From the NCBI RefSeq assembly GCF_001424405.1, contig NZ_LMPS01000006.1, forward strand, positions 310,001 to 374,000: DNA of 64,000 nucleotides, in the 5' to 3' direction. A model generated the notes under the pieces. The model had not been told where the DNA came from, did not search any database, and saw only the letters and a list, made by a program, of their open reading frames with translations. Shown piece after piece: positions 1 through 8,417 of the stretch. Position 1 is the stretch's first letter, and each line of letters begins with the position of its first letter. This stretch comes from Dyadobacter sp. Leaf189 (lineage in GTDB: Bacteria; Bacteroidota; Bacteroidia; Cytophagales; Spirosomataceae). Both the position numbers and the translations under genes were made by a program.

Positions 1-344
1 ACATATTCCAGACTCAGACAAGCACCCTGTGAAAAGCCGGCGAAGTAAATGTTTTCCGGACTGATCCCATTGCTCTCGATCATAGCCACTACACCCGCAA
101 TTGTTTCCAAAGCAGAATCCAGTGCAGGCTGGTTTTGCGATACAGGCGCCATAAAACTGTAAGGATACCAGCTGTTATTAGTAGCCTGCGGTGCGAAAAT
201 CGCCATATCGTCCAGTTTCAGCTGGCGCCTGAGCGAGATAATGTTCTCGGCTGAGCCGCCCCGGCCGTGCAGCATGATAATTGCTTTTTTCGCTTCTGAA
301 ACGGGCACCCCGTCCGTCACGACGTCCATTTGATGCGTGTACAT
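1..344 (-). CDS. alpha/beta hydrolase (phospholipase/carboxylesterase, MhqD-like), partial
   Basis: The gene starts at 344 on the minus strand and runs off the left edge, so only the first 114 codons are visible. The protein opens MYTHQMDVV and has no signal peptide, so it should be cytosolic. An oxyanion-hole type segment LHGRGGSAEN lies at residues 25-34 and the nucleophile elbow GFSQG at 103-107, giving Ser105. This is the small esterase/dienelactone-hydrolase-like group. Its start lies one base past the stop of the ring-cleaving dioxygenase gene, so the two are surely co-transcribed. In Firmicutes such a pair (mhqO-mhqD) degrades quinones and catechols; the same role here is inference. 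The Asp and His of the triad lie outside the window. Confidence 0.85.
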   Translation of the reverse strand, partial: MYTHQMDVVTDGVPVSEAKKAIIMLHGRGGSAENIISLRRQLKLDDMAIFAPQATNNSWYPYSFMAPVSQNQPALDSALETIAGVVAMIESNGISPENIYFAGFSQGACLSLEY

Positions 345-345
345 A

Positions 346-1284
346 TCAGTTAAGTTTTGGAAGAACAGCTTCAATTTTAGCTCTTCTTGGTTCATATTGT
401 GGCGGAAGCATTAAGCCTGTGCCTAGTTCTGCAACGGTTTCGTCGGTTGCAAATCCGGGATTGTCACTTGCGATCTCGAACAATACCCCACCCGGCTCAC
501 GGAAGTAAAGTGAATAGAAGTAATTTCTGTCGATCTTATCCGTGATCTGATGACCGGCTTCCATTACTTTTTTCCGGAACTCCATTAGAATATCATCGTT
601 TGCAACCCTGAATGCAACGTGATGCACCGATCCTCCGGCTACATGCCCCGCTCTTTCTCCGGGTACTTCTACCAGGTCAACCAGTGCCGCGTTTTCAACT
701 GCATCGGTGATAAACCGGTATCTGTTTACACTTTGTTCAAGCAAACGGTACCCGAAAATGTCAGTCAGGATTTTGGCCGTTTCTTCAATTTTATTGCTCG
801 TAATCGTGATATGGTGAAAACCGCGGGTTGCATGCTCGCCAGTTACCTCATTGGTTTCCCAAGGTTTTCTAAGATCCGCTTTCGCAGGAACTGTCAGTTC
901 AAATTTCAAACCGTCAGGATCGAGGAAGGTAAGATACTGCTCGCCGAATTTCTCCGAAACCTTGTTGTAAGTAACCCCATTCGCTTCAAACCTTTTCAAC
1001 CAGAAATCGAGGCTCCCTTCGGGAACAGCATATCCGATTTCAGTCACCTGCCGCGTACCTCTTCTTCCGGCAGGGATCTGACTTCCCCAGGGGAAAAATG
1101 TCAGGATTGTTCCGGGCGTACCATTCTCGTCGCCATAGTAAAAGTGGTAAGTATTAGGATCATCGAAATTGACCGTTTTTTTAACCATTCTCAATCCCAG
1201 TATACGGGTGTAAAAATCGTAGTTCTTTTTAGCATCACTTGCAATGGCCGTAATGTGATGTATCCCGTTGATTGTATTTTCCAT
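346..1284 (-). CDS. ring-cleaving dioxygenase, VOC/glyoxalase family (MhqO-like)
   Basis: 312 residues, the usual length for MhqO-type dioxygenases. Two glyoxalase/bleomycin-resistance modules are visible. The first begins NGIHHITAIAS near residue 7 and the second FHHITITS near residue 156; both supply a His for the metal site, and a third ligand is probably the Glu in LFEIASDNPG near residue 269. The family opens hydroquinone or catechol rings or detoxifies quinones, using iron; the substrate cannot be read from sequence. It has no signal peptide. It is the first gene of a two-gene minus-strand operon with the downstream esterase. A perfect TAnnTTTG -7 element lies about 40 bases upstream. 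Certain as a VOC protein, probable for the MhqO role. Confidence 0.88.
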   Translation of the reverse strand: MENTINGIHHITAIASDAKKNYDFYTRILGLRMVKKTVNFDDPNTYHFYYGDENGTPGTILTFFPWGSQIPAGRRGTRQVTEIGYAVPEGSLDFWLKRFEANGVTYNKVSEKFGEQYLTFLDPDGLKFELTVPAKADLRKPWETNEVTGEHATRGFHHITITSNKIEETAKILTDIFGYRLLEQSVNRYRFITDAVENAALVDLVEVPGERAGHVAGGSVHHVAFRVANDDILMEFRKKVMEAGHQITDKIDRNYFYSLYFREPGGVLFEIASDNPGFATDETVAELGTGLMLPPQYEPRRAKIEAVLPKLN

Positions 1285-1657
1285 TTGCTTCGTTGTTTAA
1301 ATCCGTTTTTGATTTTGATGATACAAAGCTACCGTATGGAGGCAGGTCAAAACATTGAACTAGGACAAGAAAAACAATTCTACATTTTTCGAACAAAATC
1401 ATAAACTATTTATACCACGCTGAAAACTAATTCATTTCCGCTCTTTCAGCCATTTCCCCCGCTTGATAATTAAGGTCGCACCTGATGATTTCTCCGTTCC
1501 AACTTTGATATATTAGTCAAGGTTCACGCTCAATCCAGGTCAGATTACGCTTGTCTTCATGCTGTTTCCGGCATTCGGGCATGCTGTGTCTTGTGCGGGG
1601 ATTTAAGTGTGGATTTTATTCGGTTTTCAATCAATCACCTTACTAAATCATTCGTCT
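1285..1657. other. intergenic region between divergent genes, no gene seen
   Basis: These 373 bases separate the divergently transcribed dioxygenase and esterase genes. Apart from the -7 box at 1324-1331 I see no conserved RNA, repeat or convincing reading frame. A 63-codon forward frame at 1591 overlaps the esterase start in another frame and resembles no protein. The promoter of the forward esterase must lie here, but I find no good consensus match. Confidence 0.5.
1324..1331 (-). promoter_or_regulatory. putative -7 box of the dioxygenase-hydrolase operon
   Basis: On the minus strand this reads TAGCTTTG, a perfect match to the Bacteroidota -7 consensus TAnnTTTG. A TTTTG sits 16-17 bases upstream (1348-1352), somewhat closer than the usual 19 or so, so the -33 half is weak. 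Transcription would begin near 1316, giving a leader of about 30 bases before the start at 1284. Confidence 0.4.
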
Positions 1658-3643
1658 ATGAAGAAAATTTTACAACTAGTTACATCAATTATCATTCTAC
1701 ATGGCGCTACAACAAGCCTTGCACAGGTTGTAGTAAGTTTTCCCGCCGACCGGGCTGTCTTCCAGAGGAGCAATGCAAATGAAGCCAGCGTATATATCGG
1801 AGGGTATCTTACAAAACCTTTTCAGCAGATTGAAGCGCGGTTCATTCCCTGGATCGCCGGTGAAGGCGAGGCGGCCCCTGCGGGTGGCGGGTGGACATTG
1901 ATTGATAATACCATCGAAGCAGGTCACTTTTACGGTTCGATGACTGTGAAAGGCGGCTGGTACCGCCTTGAAGTGCGCGCTGTAAAAGCAGGCATTGAGC
2001 CTGTAATAACTACCGTGCAGCACGTGGGAGTTGGTGAAGTGTTCGTTGTTGCCGGACAATCCAATGCCACCGGTGGCGACTCCAATCCAAACGGGCCGGG
2101 CGCTGCGCACGATCAGGTCAATAGCGTGGATTATCAGAATGTGAATGGAGGAACCATTACGCCCTACCCCTCGCTGGAACTGCCTTGTCCCGAGTTTGTA
2201 CAGCTGGGCGCCAATGTAAAAACGGCCCCGTTCGGTAACTATGCCTGGTGCTGGGGTTCCTTTGGAGATAAGATCTACGAGAAATTCAGGGTACCTGTGA
2301 TGATCTTCAATGGAGGCTGGTCCAGTACCGGCGTAGAAAACTGGAAGCAATCCATTAATGCGAATACTGAGCCGGTCAGCGCATTCGGCTATACCTTTCC
2401 GGCTGGTATGCCTTTCGGTCACCTGCGCATTGCATTGAACTACTACATCGCGCAGCTGGGCGTACGTGCGGTACTCTGGCATCAGGGCGAAACAGACAAT
2501 TACCTCGAACATCCCGGTGACAATACTTACAGCCGCTACATCTCGAATCTCTGGGAGGTAATCAGCGCCAGCCGCTCGCTGACAGGTAAAAACAATCTGG
2601 CATGGATCGTTGCGCGCGCTTCAAGGTTTACTGTGGAAGGCGCCAGCAGGGTTTCTACGAATGTGATCAATGCACAAAATGAACTGATCAATAACAATGG
2701 AACTTACCCGCACGTGTATCCCGGACCAGAAACAGACCCCTATTATGATATCAACTACCGCGGCGACCAGATCCATTTCAGGGGCGATGGCGTAACCATG
2801 TCACCCGACGGACAAGTATACTCCGGGCTGATCCATCTCGCAGGATTCTGGTCTGACAAGATAACCCCGGAATTTCTGAATCAGTCAGAACCCTATACTG
2901 CTTTGCCGCCCCCTGCGGTAGCAGCTGCTTACGCATTCGGGAGCTCTCAGATCACATTCACCGGGCCAGCTATTCAGGCAGGCTCGCAATATCAGTGGTT
3001 CAGCACCTGCAATCAGATTGAAAATACCACCCAGCAATGGACAGTCGGAGCGGGAATTTACCGCCTGAAAATTGTCGATAGCAACCGGAATACAATCTTG
3101 TCTCCGGAGCTTTCCGTTATGGGTTCCTCACTGCCCGTTACCTGGAAGAGCTTCACCGCAAAATCAAACAAAAACGGACGGGTAATGGTTGAATGGGCTA
3201 CTTCGGCAGAGGTTAGTGCATCGCATTTTGAAGTGGAACGGAGCACGAATGCTGCTTCTTTTGAGGTCATCAAATCCGTAGCCGCCGCAGGTAATACCCG
3301 GAACACAACAGCGTATCAGTTTGAAGATGAATTTCTGCTGCCCGGCATTTACTATTACAGGGTGAAACAAGTGGATGAAAACGGCGATTTTGCGCATACC
3401 CGCGTAGTTCCTGTTCATATCGACGGGTCAGAAACAGTCAGTGCATTCCCCAATCCTGTTGCTGATCAGCTCAATGTCAAGTCTCAGCTTGTACTAGGCA
3501 ATGTGGAGCTGATTGATGCGAATGGAAGGTCCGTTTACAAATCTGTGACAAACAGCAGGAGCCTGGAAGTGGATATGCGGAAAATGCCGCGCGGCATTTA
3601 TACCCTTGTCGTGGGATCAAAAAGCATTAAGCTGGTAAGGTAG
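1658..3643 (+). CDS. secreted SGNH esterase (sialate O-acetylesterase-like) with type IX sorting domain
   Basis: 661 residues from the ATG at 1658, chosen because it gives a clean signal peptide (MKKILQLVTSIIILHG...SLAQ). The SGNH block I motif appears as VVAGQSNATGG, with the nucleophile at about Ser135, and LWHQGETDN near residues 274-282 is typical of the SASA (sialate O-acetylesterase) group. The last 70 or so residues, from FPNPVADQL (about residue 593) to the end at LVR, form a type IX secretion sorting domain, so the enzyme should be exported and anchored or released at the cell surface. A fibronectin-like stretch precedes it. It probably removes acetyl esters from glycans; the substrate is unknown. 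It is a single-gene unit, followed by a 10 bp hairpin. Confidence 0.85.
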   Translation: MKKILQLVTSIIILHGATTSLAQVVVSFPADRAVFQRSNANEASVYIGGYLTKPFQQIEARFIPWIAGEGEAAPAGGGWTLIDNTIEAGHFYGSMTVKGGWYRLEVRAVKAGIEPVITTVQHVGVGEVFVVAGQSNATGGDSNPNGPGAAHDQVNSVDYQNVNGGTITPYPSLELPCPEFVQLGANVKTAPFGNYAWCWGSFGDKIYEKFRVPVMIFNGGWSSTGVENWKQSINANTEPVSAFGYTFPAGMPFGHLRIALNYYIAQLGVRAVLWHQGETDNYLEHPGDNTYSRYISNLWEVISASRSLTGKNNLAWIVARASRFTVEGASRVSTNVINAQNELINNNGTYPHVYPGPETDPYYDINYRGDQIHFRGDGVTMSPDGQVYSGLIHLAGFWSDKITPEFLNQSEPYTALPPPAVAAAYAFGSSQITFTGPAIQAGSQYQWFSTCNQIENTTQQWTVGAGIYRLKIVDSNRNTILSPELSVMGSSLPVTWKSFTAKSNKNGRVMVEWATSAEVSASHFEVERSTNAASFEVIKSVAAAGNTRNTTAYQFEDEFLLPGIYYYRVKQVDENGDFAHTRVVPVHIDGSETVSAFPNPVADQLNVKSQLVLGNVELIDANGRSVYKSVTNSRSLEVDMRKMPRGIYTLVVGSKSIKLVR

Positions 3644-3658
3644 ACTTTCGCGCCCTTT

Positions 3659-3686
3659 TGGCGGATTGTTTAGCAGCAATCCGCCA
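3659..3686 (+). terminator. hairpin after the secreted esterase gene
   Basis: A perfect 10 bp inverted repeat, TGGCGGATTG and CAATCCGCCA, with an 8-base loop, lies 15 bases past the stop codon. No U-run follows, so it may be an mRNA-stabilising hairpin rather than a classic terminator. Confidence 0.4.
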
Positions 3687-3752
3687 CATTGGCACATTTC
3701 AGCTGCTGGCCATTTTTTTGACCGTGTTGAGAAAAAGCTAAACTCAGCAGCT

Positions 3753-4679
3753 ATGGACACTTTTTCAACTATGATTATCAGCGCGGTGGATCAGATCAAG
3801 AACGCCGTTGTCAAAATAGATACCTATAAAACAACTAATGGTAAGCTGCGGGCCGCGGGCTCGGGTTCTGGCTTCATATTTTCTTCCGACGGTTTTATTT
3901 TTACCAACAGCCACGTGGTTGAAGGCGCGGAGAAGATCATGGTAAGTCTTCTGAATGAGAACGAAATCGAGGCTACGCTCATCGGGAAAGACCCGGACAC
4001 GGATCTGGCTATACTGAAAATTTACACGGAAGGTTACTCGGTAGCAAAACTGGGTGATGCAAGCCAGTTACAGATCGGCCAGTTCGTGATTGCGATCGGA
4101 AATCCCTATGGTTACCAGCATACCGTTACCACAGGCGTGGTCAGCGCATTGGGACGTACTTTGCAGACACAATCGGGCAGGATGGTTGACAATGTGATCC
4201 AATCCGACGCCGCATTGAATCCGGGTAACTCGGGTGGACCGATGATCAACACAGACGGTGAAGTTGTAGGTGTAAACACTGCCGTAATCCAGGGTGCTCA
4301 GGGACTAAGCTTTTCTGTTGACATTAATACGGCAAAGGAAATTGCACGCCAGCTTATCCGCGACGGAAAGGTATTCAAGGCATATCTGGGGTTACAATTA
4401 CAGGATGTGCCTGTGAATGAGAAAATCAGGCAGCACTACAAGCTTCCCAATAAGAGCGGCATTTTCGTCACCCGCATTGAAGAAAATACCCCGGCCTCCC
4501 GTTCCCAACTTCTGGAAGGTGACATTATTGTTTCTTTCAATGACAAGCCTGTAAATAATTCAAATGAACTTTTCAGGGCGCTGACGCATCGTGACATTTT
4601 GAATGTAACCAACATTTCTGTTCTGCGACACACAGAACTGCTCCACTTTATCATCGTCCCCACTGAGAAGAAGGCCTAA
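3753..4679 (+). CDS. HtrA-type trypsin-like serine protease with one PDZ domain, no signal peptide
   Basis: 308 residues from the ATG at 3753; an upstream ATG at 3666 would add a 29-residue non-signal extension overlapping the hairpin. The S1C protease triad is complete: His54 in TNSHVV, Asp84 in DTDLAILKI, Ser160 in NPGNSGGP. A PDZ domain follows from about residue 215 to 305. Classic HtrA/Deg proteins are periplasmic, but no signal peptide or membrane segment is present at either start, so this one should act in the cytoplasm on unfolded or C-terminally tagged proteins. Its stop codon overlaps the stop codon of the convergent antitoxin-like gene. Family certain, location inferred. Confidence 0.85.
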   Translation: MDTFSTMIISAVDQIKNAVVKIDTYKTTNGKLRAAGSGSGFIFSSDGFIFTNSHVVEGAEKIMVSLLNENEIEATLIGKDPDTDLAILKIYTEGYSVAKLGDASQLQIGQFVIAIGNPYGYQHTVTTGVVSALGRTLQTQSGRMVDNVIQSDAALNPGNSGGPMINTDGEVVGVNTAVIQGAQGLSFSVDINTAKEIARQLIRDGKVFKAYLGLQLQDVPVNEKIRQHYKLPNKSGIFVTRIEENTPASRSQLLEGDIIVSFNDKPVNNSNELFRALTHRDILNVTNISVLRHTELLHFIIVPTEKKA

Positions 4680-4999
4680 CCTGCCTGCACTGTATCTTGA
4701 AAAGGTAACTCGATCAATTTGATACCGAGGATCTTTTCAAGCTTACAGATGGTATCAAGCGTCATATTTTCAGATCCGCGAACCAGCTTGTTCACATACT
4801 GCGGCGAGCATTGCATTTCTTTTGCAAGATCCTTCTGGCTCATTTTGCGCGCTCTCAACGTACGCAAAATCGCCAGACTGATCTTAAAAGATACATCCAT
4901 CCAAGCAGCATTTTCCGCTCTGAACCTCGCCGTATCCTGCCATTCAAGATCGACTACCGCCTGCTTGATAACCTTCTCCTTTACTTTTTGAATACTCAT
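4676..4999 (-). CDS. XRE-family helix-turn-helix protein, probable antitoxin
   Basis: 107 residues. An N-terminal stretch of about 45 residues with no clear family (VKEKVIKQAVVDLEW...) precedes a Cro/C1-type HTH domain at about 50-100: ARKMSQKDLAKEMQCSPQYV is the turn and recognition helix region, followed by LDTICKLEKILGIKLIEL. This is the build of HigA-like antitoxins, which bind the toxin and repress the operon. It starts 11 bases after the stop of the upstream gene at 5011-5562, in the toxin-first order known from HigBA. Its TAG stop (4676-4678) overlaps the TAA stop of the convergent protease gene. Antitoxin function is inferred from build and context. Confidence 0.75.
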   Translation of the reverse strand: MSIQKVKEKVIKQAVVDLEWQDTARFRAENAAWMDVSFKISLAILRTLRARKMSQKDLAKEMQCSPQYVNKLVRGSENMTLDTICKLEKILGIKLIELPFQDTVQAG

Positions 5000-5010
5000 A
5001 GTTGTGATAT

Positions 5011-5562
5011 TTAAAACAGTTCAAAAATTCCAAATTCGTCATTTTGGTCAGTTCGCAAATAATTAACGACGGCATCCAACTTATGAAGCTCCTTCAACAA
5101 ATGCTCGCGTTCATTCATTGTCCTCGTCAGTTTGATAGCGCCACCTGCGATAATGAAGAAGTTCACATCCACTCTCACCGCATAAATCCGCAACCAGCTC
5201 TGCCTCTGATCCCCTTTTGCCTTACTTTTTTCAAATGGATCGAGACGCTGTGTGCCATTATGCAGTGGCCTGAACAGCGTTGAGAGCCCCTCATACCTAC
5301 TGCTCATCCCTCGCTTCGCTATCGCCAGCAAACGCTTTTCAAGCCTTGTTGCCTCCTGCCTGGTTCTTAATACCGCCTCTTCTACGGTAATATCCTGCCA
5401 ATATTCCGCCAAATCCCCTTTGTGTGTTTCGAAAAACTCTTCCAGATAAAAGGCGTCATTCCAATTTTCAAACAGCCTTGTAAACTCGTGATTGTGATCG
5501 GAATTAAAACGAACCGCAAAAAGGCTATACGGAACAACCACAAAGATACCACCAACTTTCAT
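5011..5562 (-). CDS. putative toxin of a type II toxin-antitoxin-like pair (unassigned family)
   Basis: 183 residues, no signal peptide, no membrane segment. I do not recognise the N-terminal two thirds (FETHKGDLAEYWQ, then an Arg/Glu-rich helix near residues 60-85). The C-terminal part, WLRIYAVRVDVNFFIIAGG followed by AIKLTRTMNE and LLKELHKLD, has the pattern of short strands followed by a helix seen in RelE/HigB-like RNases: a basic strand, a GG turn, then a Lys/Arg-rich strand. At 183 residues it is longer than typical RelE or HigB proteins (about 90-120). It is followed at 11 bases by an XRE protein, the toxin-first order of HigBA. A toxin role is inference; an alternative is a regulatory partner of the XRE protein. 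No good promoter match is seen upstream. Confidence 0.6.
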   Translation of the reverse strand: MKVGGIFVVVPYSLFAVRFNSDHNHEFTRLFENWNDAFYLEEFFETHKGDLAEYWQDITVEEAVLRTRQEATRLEKRLLAIAKRGMSSRYEGLSTLFRPLHNGTQRLDPFEKSKAKGDQRQSWLRIYAVRVDVNFFIIAGGAIKLTRTMNEREHLLKELHKLDAVVNYLRTDQNDEFGIFELF

Positions 5563-5826
5563 AAAATCAACCTTTAAGTTTATTTTAGATAAATTTACTT
5601 TCTATCGTTTAGACGTGGGCTCCGGAAATTGGTAACAGGCTGAAAGGAAATAAAAACAAAAGATACAGCAGGAAGCTGGCTTGCAATGAAAAAAAGCAAC
5701 TATTCACATCCGGGCAAAACATTCATAAACAGCGTATTAAAGCATTTTTTAATGTAACCGGGAATGAAAAGGGCTGTTTGTTGTGTTGAAGTTGCAAGTC
5801 ACCAACAACAACGTTACCGATCAGTT

Positions 5827-6159
5827 ATGAATTGGATTGCAATCAATAGTGAAGAAGAAGTTCAGAAAATACACCAGTCAGGCGAATATTCCATTATTTA
5901 CAAGCACAGCCCAAGATGCATGACAAGCCTGATGGCGTATCGCCAGCTGAAAATGGATGTCAGCGCTTCCCCTGAGATTTCCACTCCTATCTATATCGTG
6001 GACGTGATCAGCAACCGGAAGGAATCGATGGCTATTGCCGACAGTTTCCGCGTTCAGCACCAATCGCCGCAGATCCTTGTCGTTAAAAATGGAGAATGCA
6101 TTTACGATGCGTCTCATGAAGCAGTTTCGCTACGCGATACACTTGCACATATAAGTTAA
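5827..6159 (+). CDS. ytxJ: bacillithiol-system redox protein YtxJ-like
   Basis: 110 residues from the ATG at 5827; an ATG at 5764 would add 21 residues lacking family resemblance. The protein has the thioredoxin-like fold of the YtxJ/DUF2847 family: YKHSPRCMTS carries the single active Cys31 in the usual KHS-x-RC context, followed by PIYIVDVISNRK and HQSPQILVVKNGE, the cis-Pro segment. Members are proposed monothiol bacilliredoxins that resolve protein-bacillithiol mixed disulfides. The bacillithiol synthesis genes are not in this window. It is a single-gene unit with a 264-base upstream region. Confidence 0.88.
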   Translation: MNWIAINSEEEVQKIHQSGEYSIIYKHSPRCMTSLMAYRQLKMDVSASPEISTPIYIVDVISNRKESMAIADSFRVQHQSPQILVVKNGECIYDASHEAVSLRDTLAHIS

Positions 6160-6246
6160 TAAGCTGGAAGTGAGCATTTCAAAAACTCACTTCCATTTTT
6201 TTAAAAATTTGGTATGGATTATTTCCATTTAAATGGATTTATTCCA

Positions 6247-6254
6247 TAACTTTG
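6247..6254 (+). promoter_or_regulatory. -7 box upstream of the small unknown gene
   Basis: TAACTTTG, a perfect TAnnTTTG match, lies 23 bases before the ATG at 6278. No TTTG is found at the expected distance upstream (only TTTC at 6222-6225). Its position supports the ATG at 6278 rather than the one at 6233, which would lie upstream of the transcription start. Confidence 0.4.
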
Positions 6255-6277
6255 AAGTGTTATTTACGTCAACGAAC

Positions 6278-6472
6278 ATGGAAAAGCTGCATTACCTGAT
6301 TGTATCAGAGGAGATGGTCTGGCTGTGGTATTATGACCAGCTGGGCGGCAAGCATATCAAAGAATTGCTTGCCAGGGACGCAATGGATTTTTTAAAAAAT
6401 CTGACAGGCACACAGCCCGTCCCAGAACCCGCTCCTGATTTTCCGCTCACGGGCTTATTGGCATTAAGATAA
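6278..6472 (+). CDS. small hypothetical protein, 64 residues
   Basis: A 64-residue frame starting MEKLHYLIVSEEMVWLWYY. It has an amphipathic, Trp/Tyr-rich N-terminal half, a helix IKELLARDAMDFLKNL and a Pro-rich tail. There is no signal peptide or known motif. I do not recognise the family. Support for it being real: a perfect -7 box upstream, a strong terminator 60 bases downstream, and no competing frame on either strand. Confidence 0.55.
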   Translation: MEKLHYLIVSEEMVWLWYYDQLGGKHIKELLARDAMDFLKNLTGTQPVPEPAPDFPLTGLLALR

Positions 6473-6531
6473 CAACCAGGCAAGCACCTGGCTTTCAAAC
6501 GTATTTCCTACACTTCATCTATAACAAACGC

Positions 6532-6558
6532 AAAAGAGCAGCCTTGTGCTGCTCTTTT
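6532..6558. terminator. bidirectional intrinsic terminator
   Basis: A perfect 11 bp stem, AAAAGAGCAGC and GCTGCTCTTTT, with a 5-base loop, flanked by A-run and T-run. It lies between two convergent genes (end at 6472 and end at 6573) and should work both ways. Confidence 0.9.
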
Positions 6559-6572
6559 TGTATGCGGTAAAA

Positions 6573-8183
6573 TCAGGTAGCCAGCGGTGGTCCCGAAGGA
6601 ATAAACACCTTCTCCCGCTTGTACTTGAACTTGTATTTTTTAGCAGTGAATTTAGCAGTCATGTACTCACCCATATAAATGGAGCCGGTCATCACATCGT
6701 CTTTCACAGTGCCCGAAAACAAAAAGGTGATCGCATCGGCAGGCTGCCTGTCGGTACTGCGCATTTTAAATTCATTCCCTTCAACCGTCCCCTGCAGCTC
6801 ACGCACACTGAACTCGCCTTTATGTGAACCGTTGAGCCAGTTACCATCCTGCTCAATGATCAGCGAATGCTTGCTTTTGCTTGAAAAGAACTCAATTTCT
6901 GCGTCCCAGTGCCCTTTGAGCGAAACGGAGGCTGCTGCCATTTCCGTTTTAGGTGCAGTCCGTTTTTGAGATAAAACCTCCACAAGACGGTCTGCCACCA
7001 CCTTTTCATCTCCCGGCTGCATTTGGCCGGTTGTAATGGTTACATAAGTCTCATCATTCCTGGTACCGCCGCCCAGCGCTATCCTCGGCTTGGTGCGACC
7101 GAAAAGCTCTGCAACTTCCTCTCCCGTGATCTTCAACTTCGTAGCATCCCAGGTGACCCGAAGTACAGGTGTTCTGTTCGAAAGATCTTTGGGCTCAATC
7201 ACCGTTGTTTTCACTGAATCGACTGCGGATACTTTCTTTGAAATGCTATCCAGCCACGACAGCCACCGCTTCCATTCACCTGCATGGTCCCTTTTGGTCC
7301 AGGCTTCCACGGCGGCAATCATCCCCATTGTTTCTTCTCGGCCTACTTTGTTATCCCTTCCCGGACCGTGGTGCGGGGCGCTCGCCTGCCAGGCCGACAT
7401 CAGTAAATCTTTTCTTCCTAATACAAGTCCGGCGCACTGCGGGCCGCACAAAGCTTTTCCACCACTGTAAACCACCACATCGGCGCCCATCTTCAAATGC
7501 ACATTTGGGATAGTAAGATCCTCAGCAGCTGCATCAATCAGTATCGGAATGTTCTTGGGTTTGGCAATTTTGGAGATCGCTTCCAGAGAAACCGGCCCGC
7601 TCATTGATTCCGGGCAAGCCATTAAATAAATCAACGCAGTCCGGGGATTGATCGCATTCGAAAGCTCCTCGATCGTGTCGATAGTAACCAGCTGCACACC
7701 CACATTGCGCAATGCATGGTCGTAAACGTTCCGCGAATATCTCGGAACGATCACTTCTGTTTTTTCAAAACCCGATAAGTCGGGTATCCTCACCAGCTTT
7801 TCAGGGTTACCTCCTGTCACGCAGGCCACCGTTACGTGTTTAAGCCCGGCTGCACAACCCGAGGATACAAGCCCCCATTCTGCGCCGGTCAGTTCAGAGA
7901 GTCGCTTTCCTGCGGCAAATGCCAGTTCATCGTACTGCACAAAAACCTGCGCAGCTGCGTCCATTGCAGCCCGCACTTCCGGCCGCTCCACTGAGCCGCC
8001 TATGATGGTGAATGTTCCGCGGCAATTTATAATCGGCTCCACACCGATGGACTGGTAAATCTGTTTGCCGGCAGCAGCGTCGTTGAGGGCATTTGCTGCC
8101 GGCTGCTCCTGTCGGGAAGGCAGCATTACGCCGCCCGCAAGTGGCAGCATCGACAAATCTTTAAGAGCATCTCTTCTTTTCAT
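6573..8183 (-). CDS. exported SelA-like PLP enzyme with C-terminal beta-sheet domain
   Basis: 536 residues. The N-terminus MKRRDALKDLSMLPLAGG is twin-arginine-like, so the protein is probably exported folded with its cofactor. Residues of about 45-405 match the selenocysteine synthase-like / D-glucosaminate-6-phosphate ammonia lyase-like group of fold-type I PLP enzymes, with the Schiff-base Lys near 243 in YSGGKALCGPQ and the cofactor-binding Asp in PILIDAAAED. Residues of about 410-536 are an added all-beta domain (LKGHWDAEIEF, SLIIEQDGNWLNGSHKG) of a kind often appended to exported Bacteroidota hydrolases. Genuine selenocysteine synthesis is unlikely for an exported protein; lyase or racemase action on amino sugars or amino acids is more plausible but unproven. 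Single gene; terminator at 6532-6558. Confidence 0.8.
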   Translation of the reverse strand: MKRRDALKDLSMLPLAGGVMLPSRQEQPAANALNDAAAGKQIYQSIGVEPIINCRGTFTIIGGSVERPEVRAAMDAAAQVFVQYDELAFAAGKRLSELTGAEWGLVSSGCAAGLKHVTVACVTGGNPEKLVRIPDLSGFEKTEVIVPRYSRNVYDHALRNVGVQLVTIDTIEELSNAINPRTALIYLMACPESMSGPVSLEAISKIAKPKNIPILIDAAAEDLTIPNVHLKMGADVVVYSGGKALCGPQCAGLVLGRKDLLMSAWQASAPHHGPGRDNKVGREETMGMIAAVEAWTKRDHAGEWKRWLSWLDSISKKVSAVDSVKTTVIEPKDLSNRTPVLRVTWDATKLKITGEEVAELFGRTKPRIALGGGTRNDETYVTITTGQMQPGDEKVVADRLVEVLSQKRTAPKTEMAAASVSLKGHWDAEIEFFSSKSKHSLIIEQDGNWLNGSHKGEFSVRELQGTVEGNEFKMRSTDRQPADAITFLFSGTVKDDVMTGSIYMGEYMTAKFTAKKYKFKYKREKVFIPSGPPLAT

Positions 8184-8417
8184 TATAATCCGGTAAGCGT
8201 TCAGGAAATATTTAGCTATTTATATTTTGCAATCAGGAGAAAGAGCAACACGGGCTTATCGCTATGCAAACGTCTGCCAAATATAATAATCCTTTTCGGG
8301 TAGGTTAACGAATAAGTTGAAACCCTTCATGAAATCTAAAAAAAGCCCTGATATTTCATAACGGCGGTGTGACGTATAGCTAATTATTTTAAACTAGTTC
8401 TACGTGGTATTACAACT

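Noticed and set aside
619..1404. 261-codon forward frame opposite the dioxygenase gene
   Set aside because: It is the antisense shadow of a clear VOC-family gene and its translation has no protein-like features.
1697..2512. 271-codon minus-strand frame opposite the secreted esterase
   Set aside because: Antisense to a well-supported SGNH esterase with signal and sorting domains.
8278..8285. TATATTTG on the minus strand upstream of the SelA-like gene as its promoter
   Set aside because: The -7 match is perfect but no -33 element occurs at a suitable distance, and AT-rich DNA gives such matches by chance; left as unproven.
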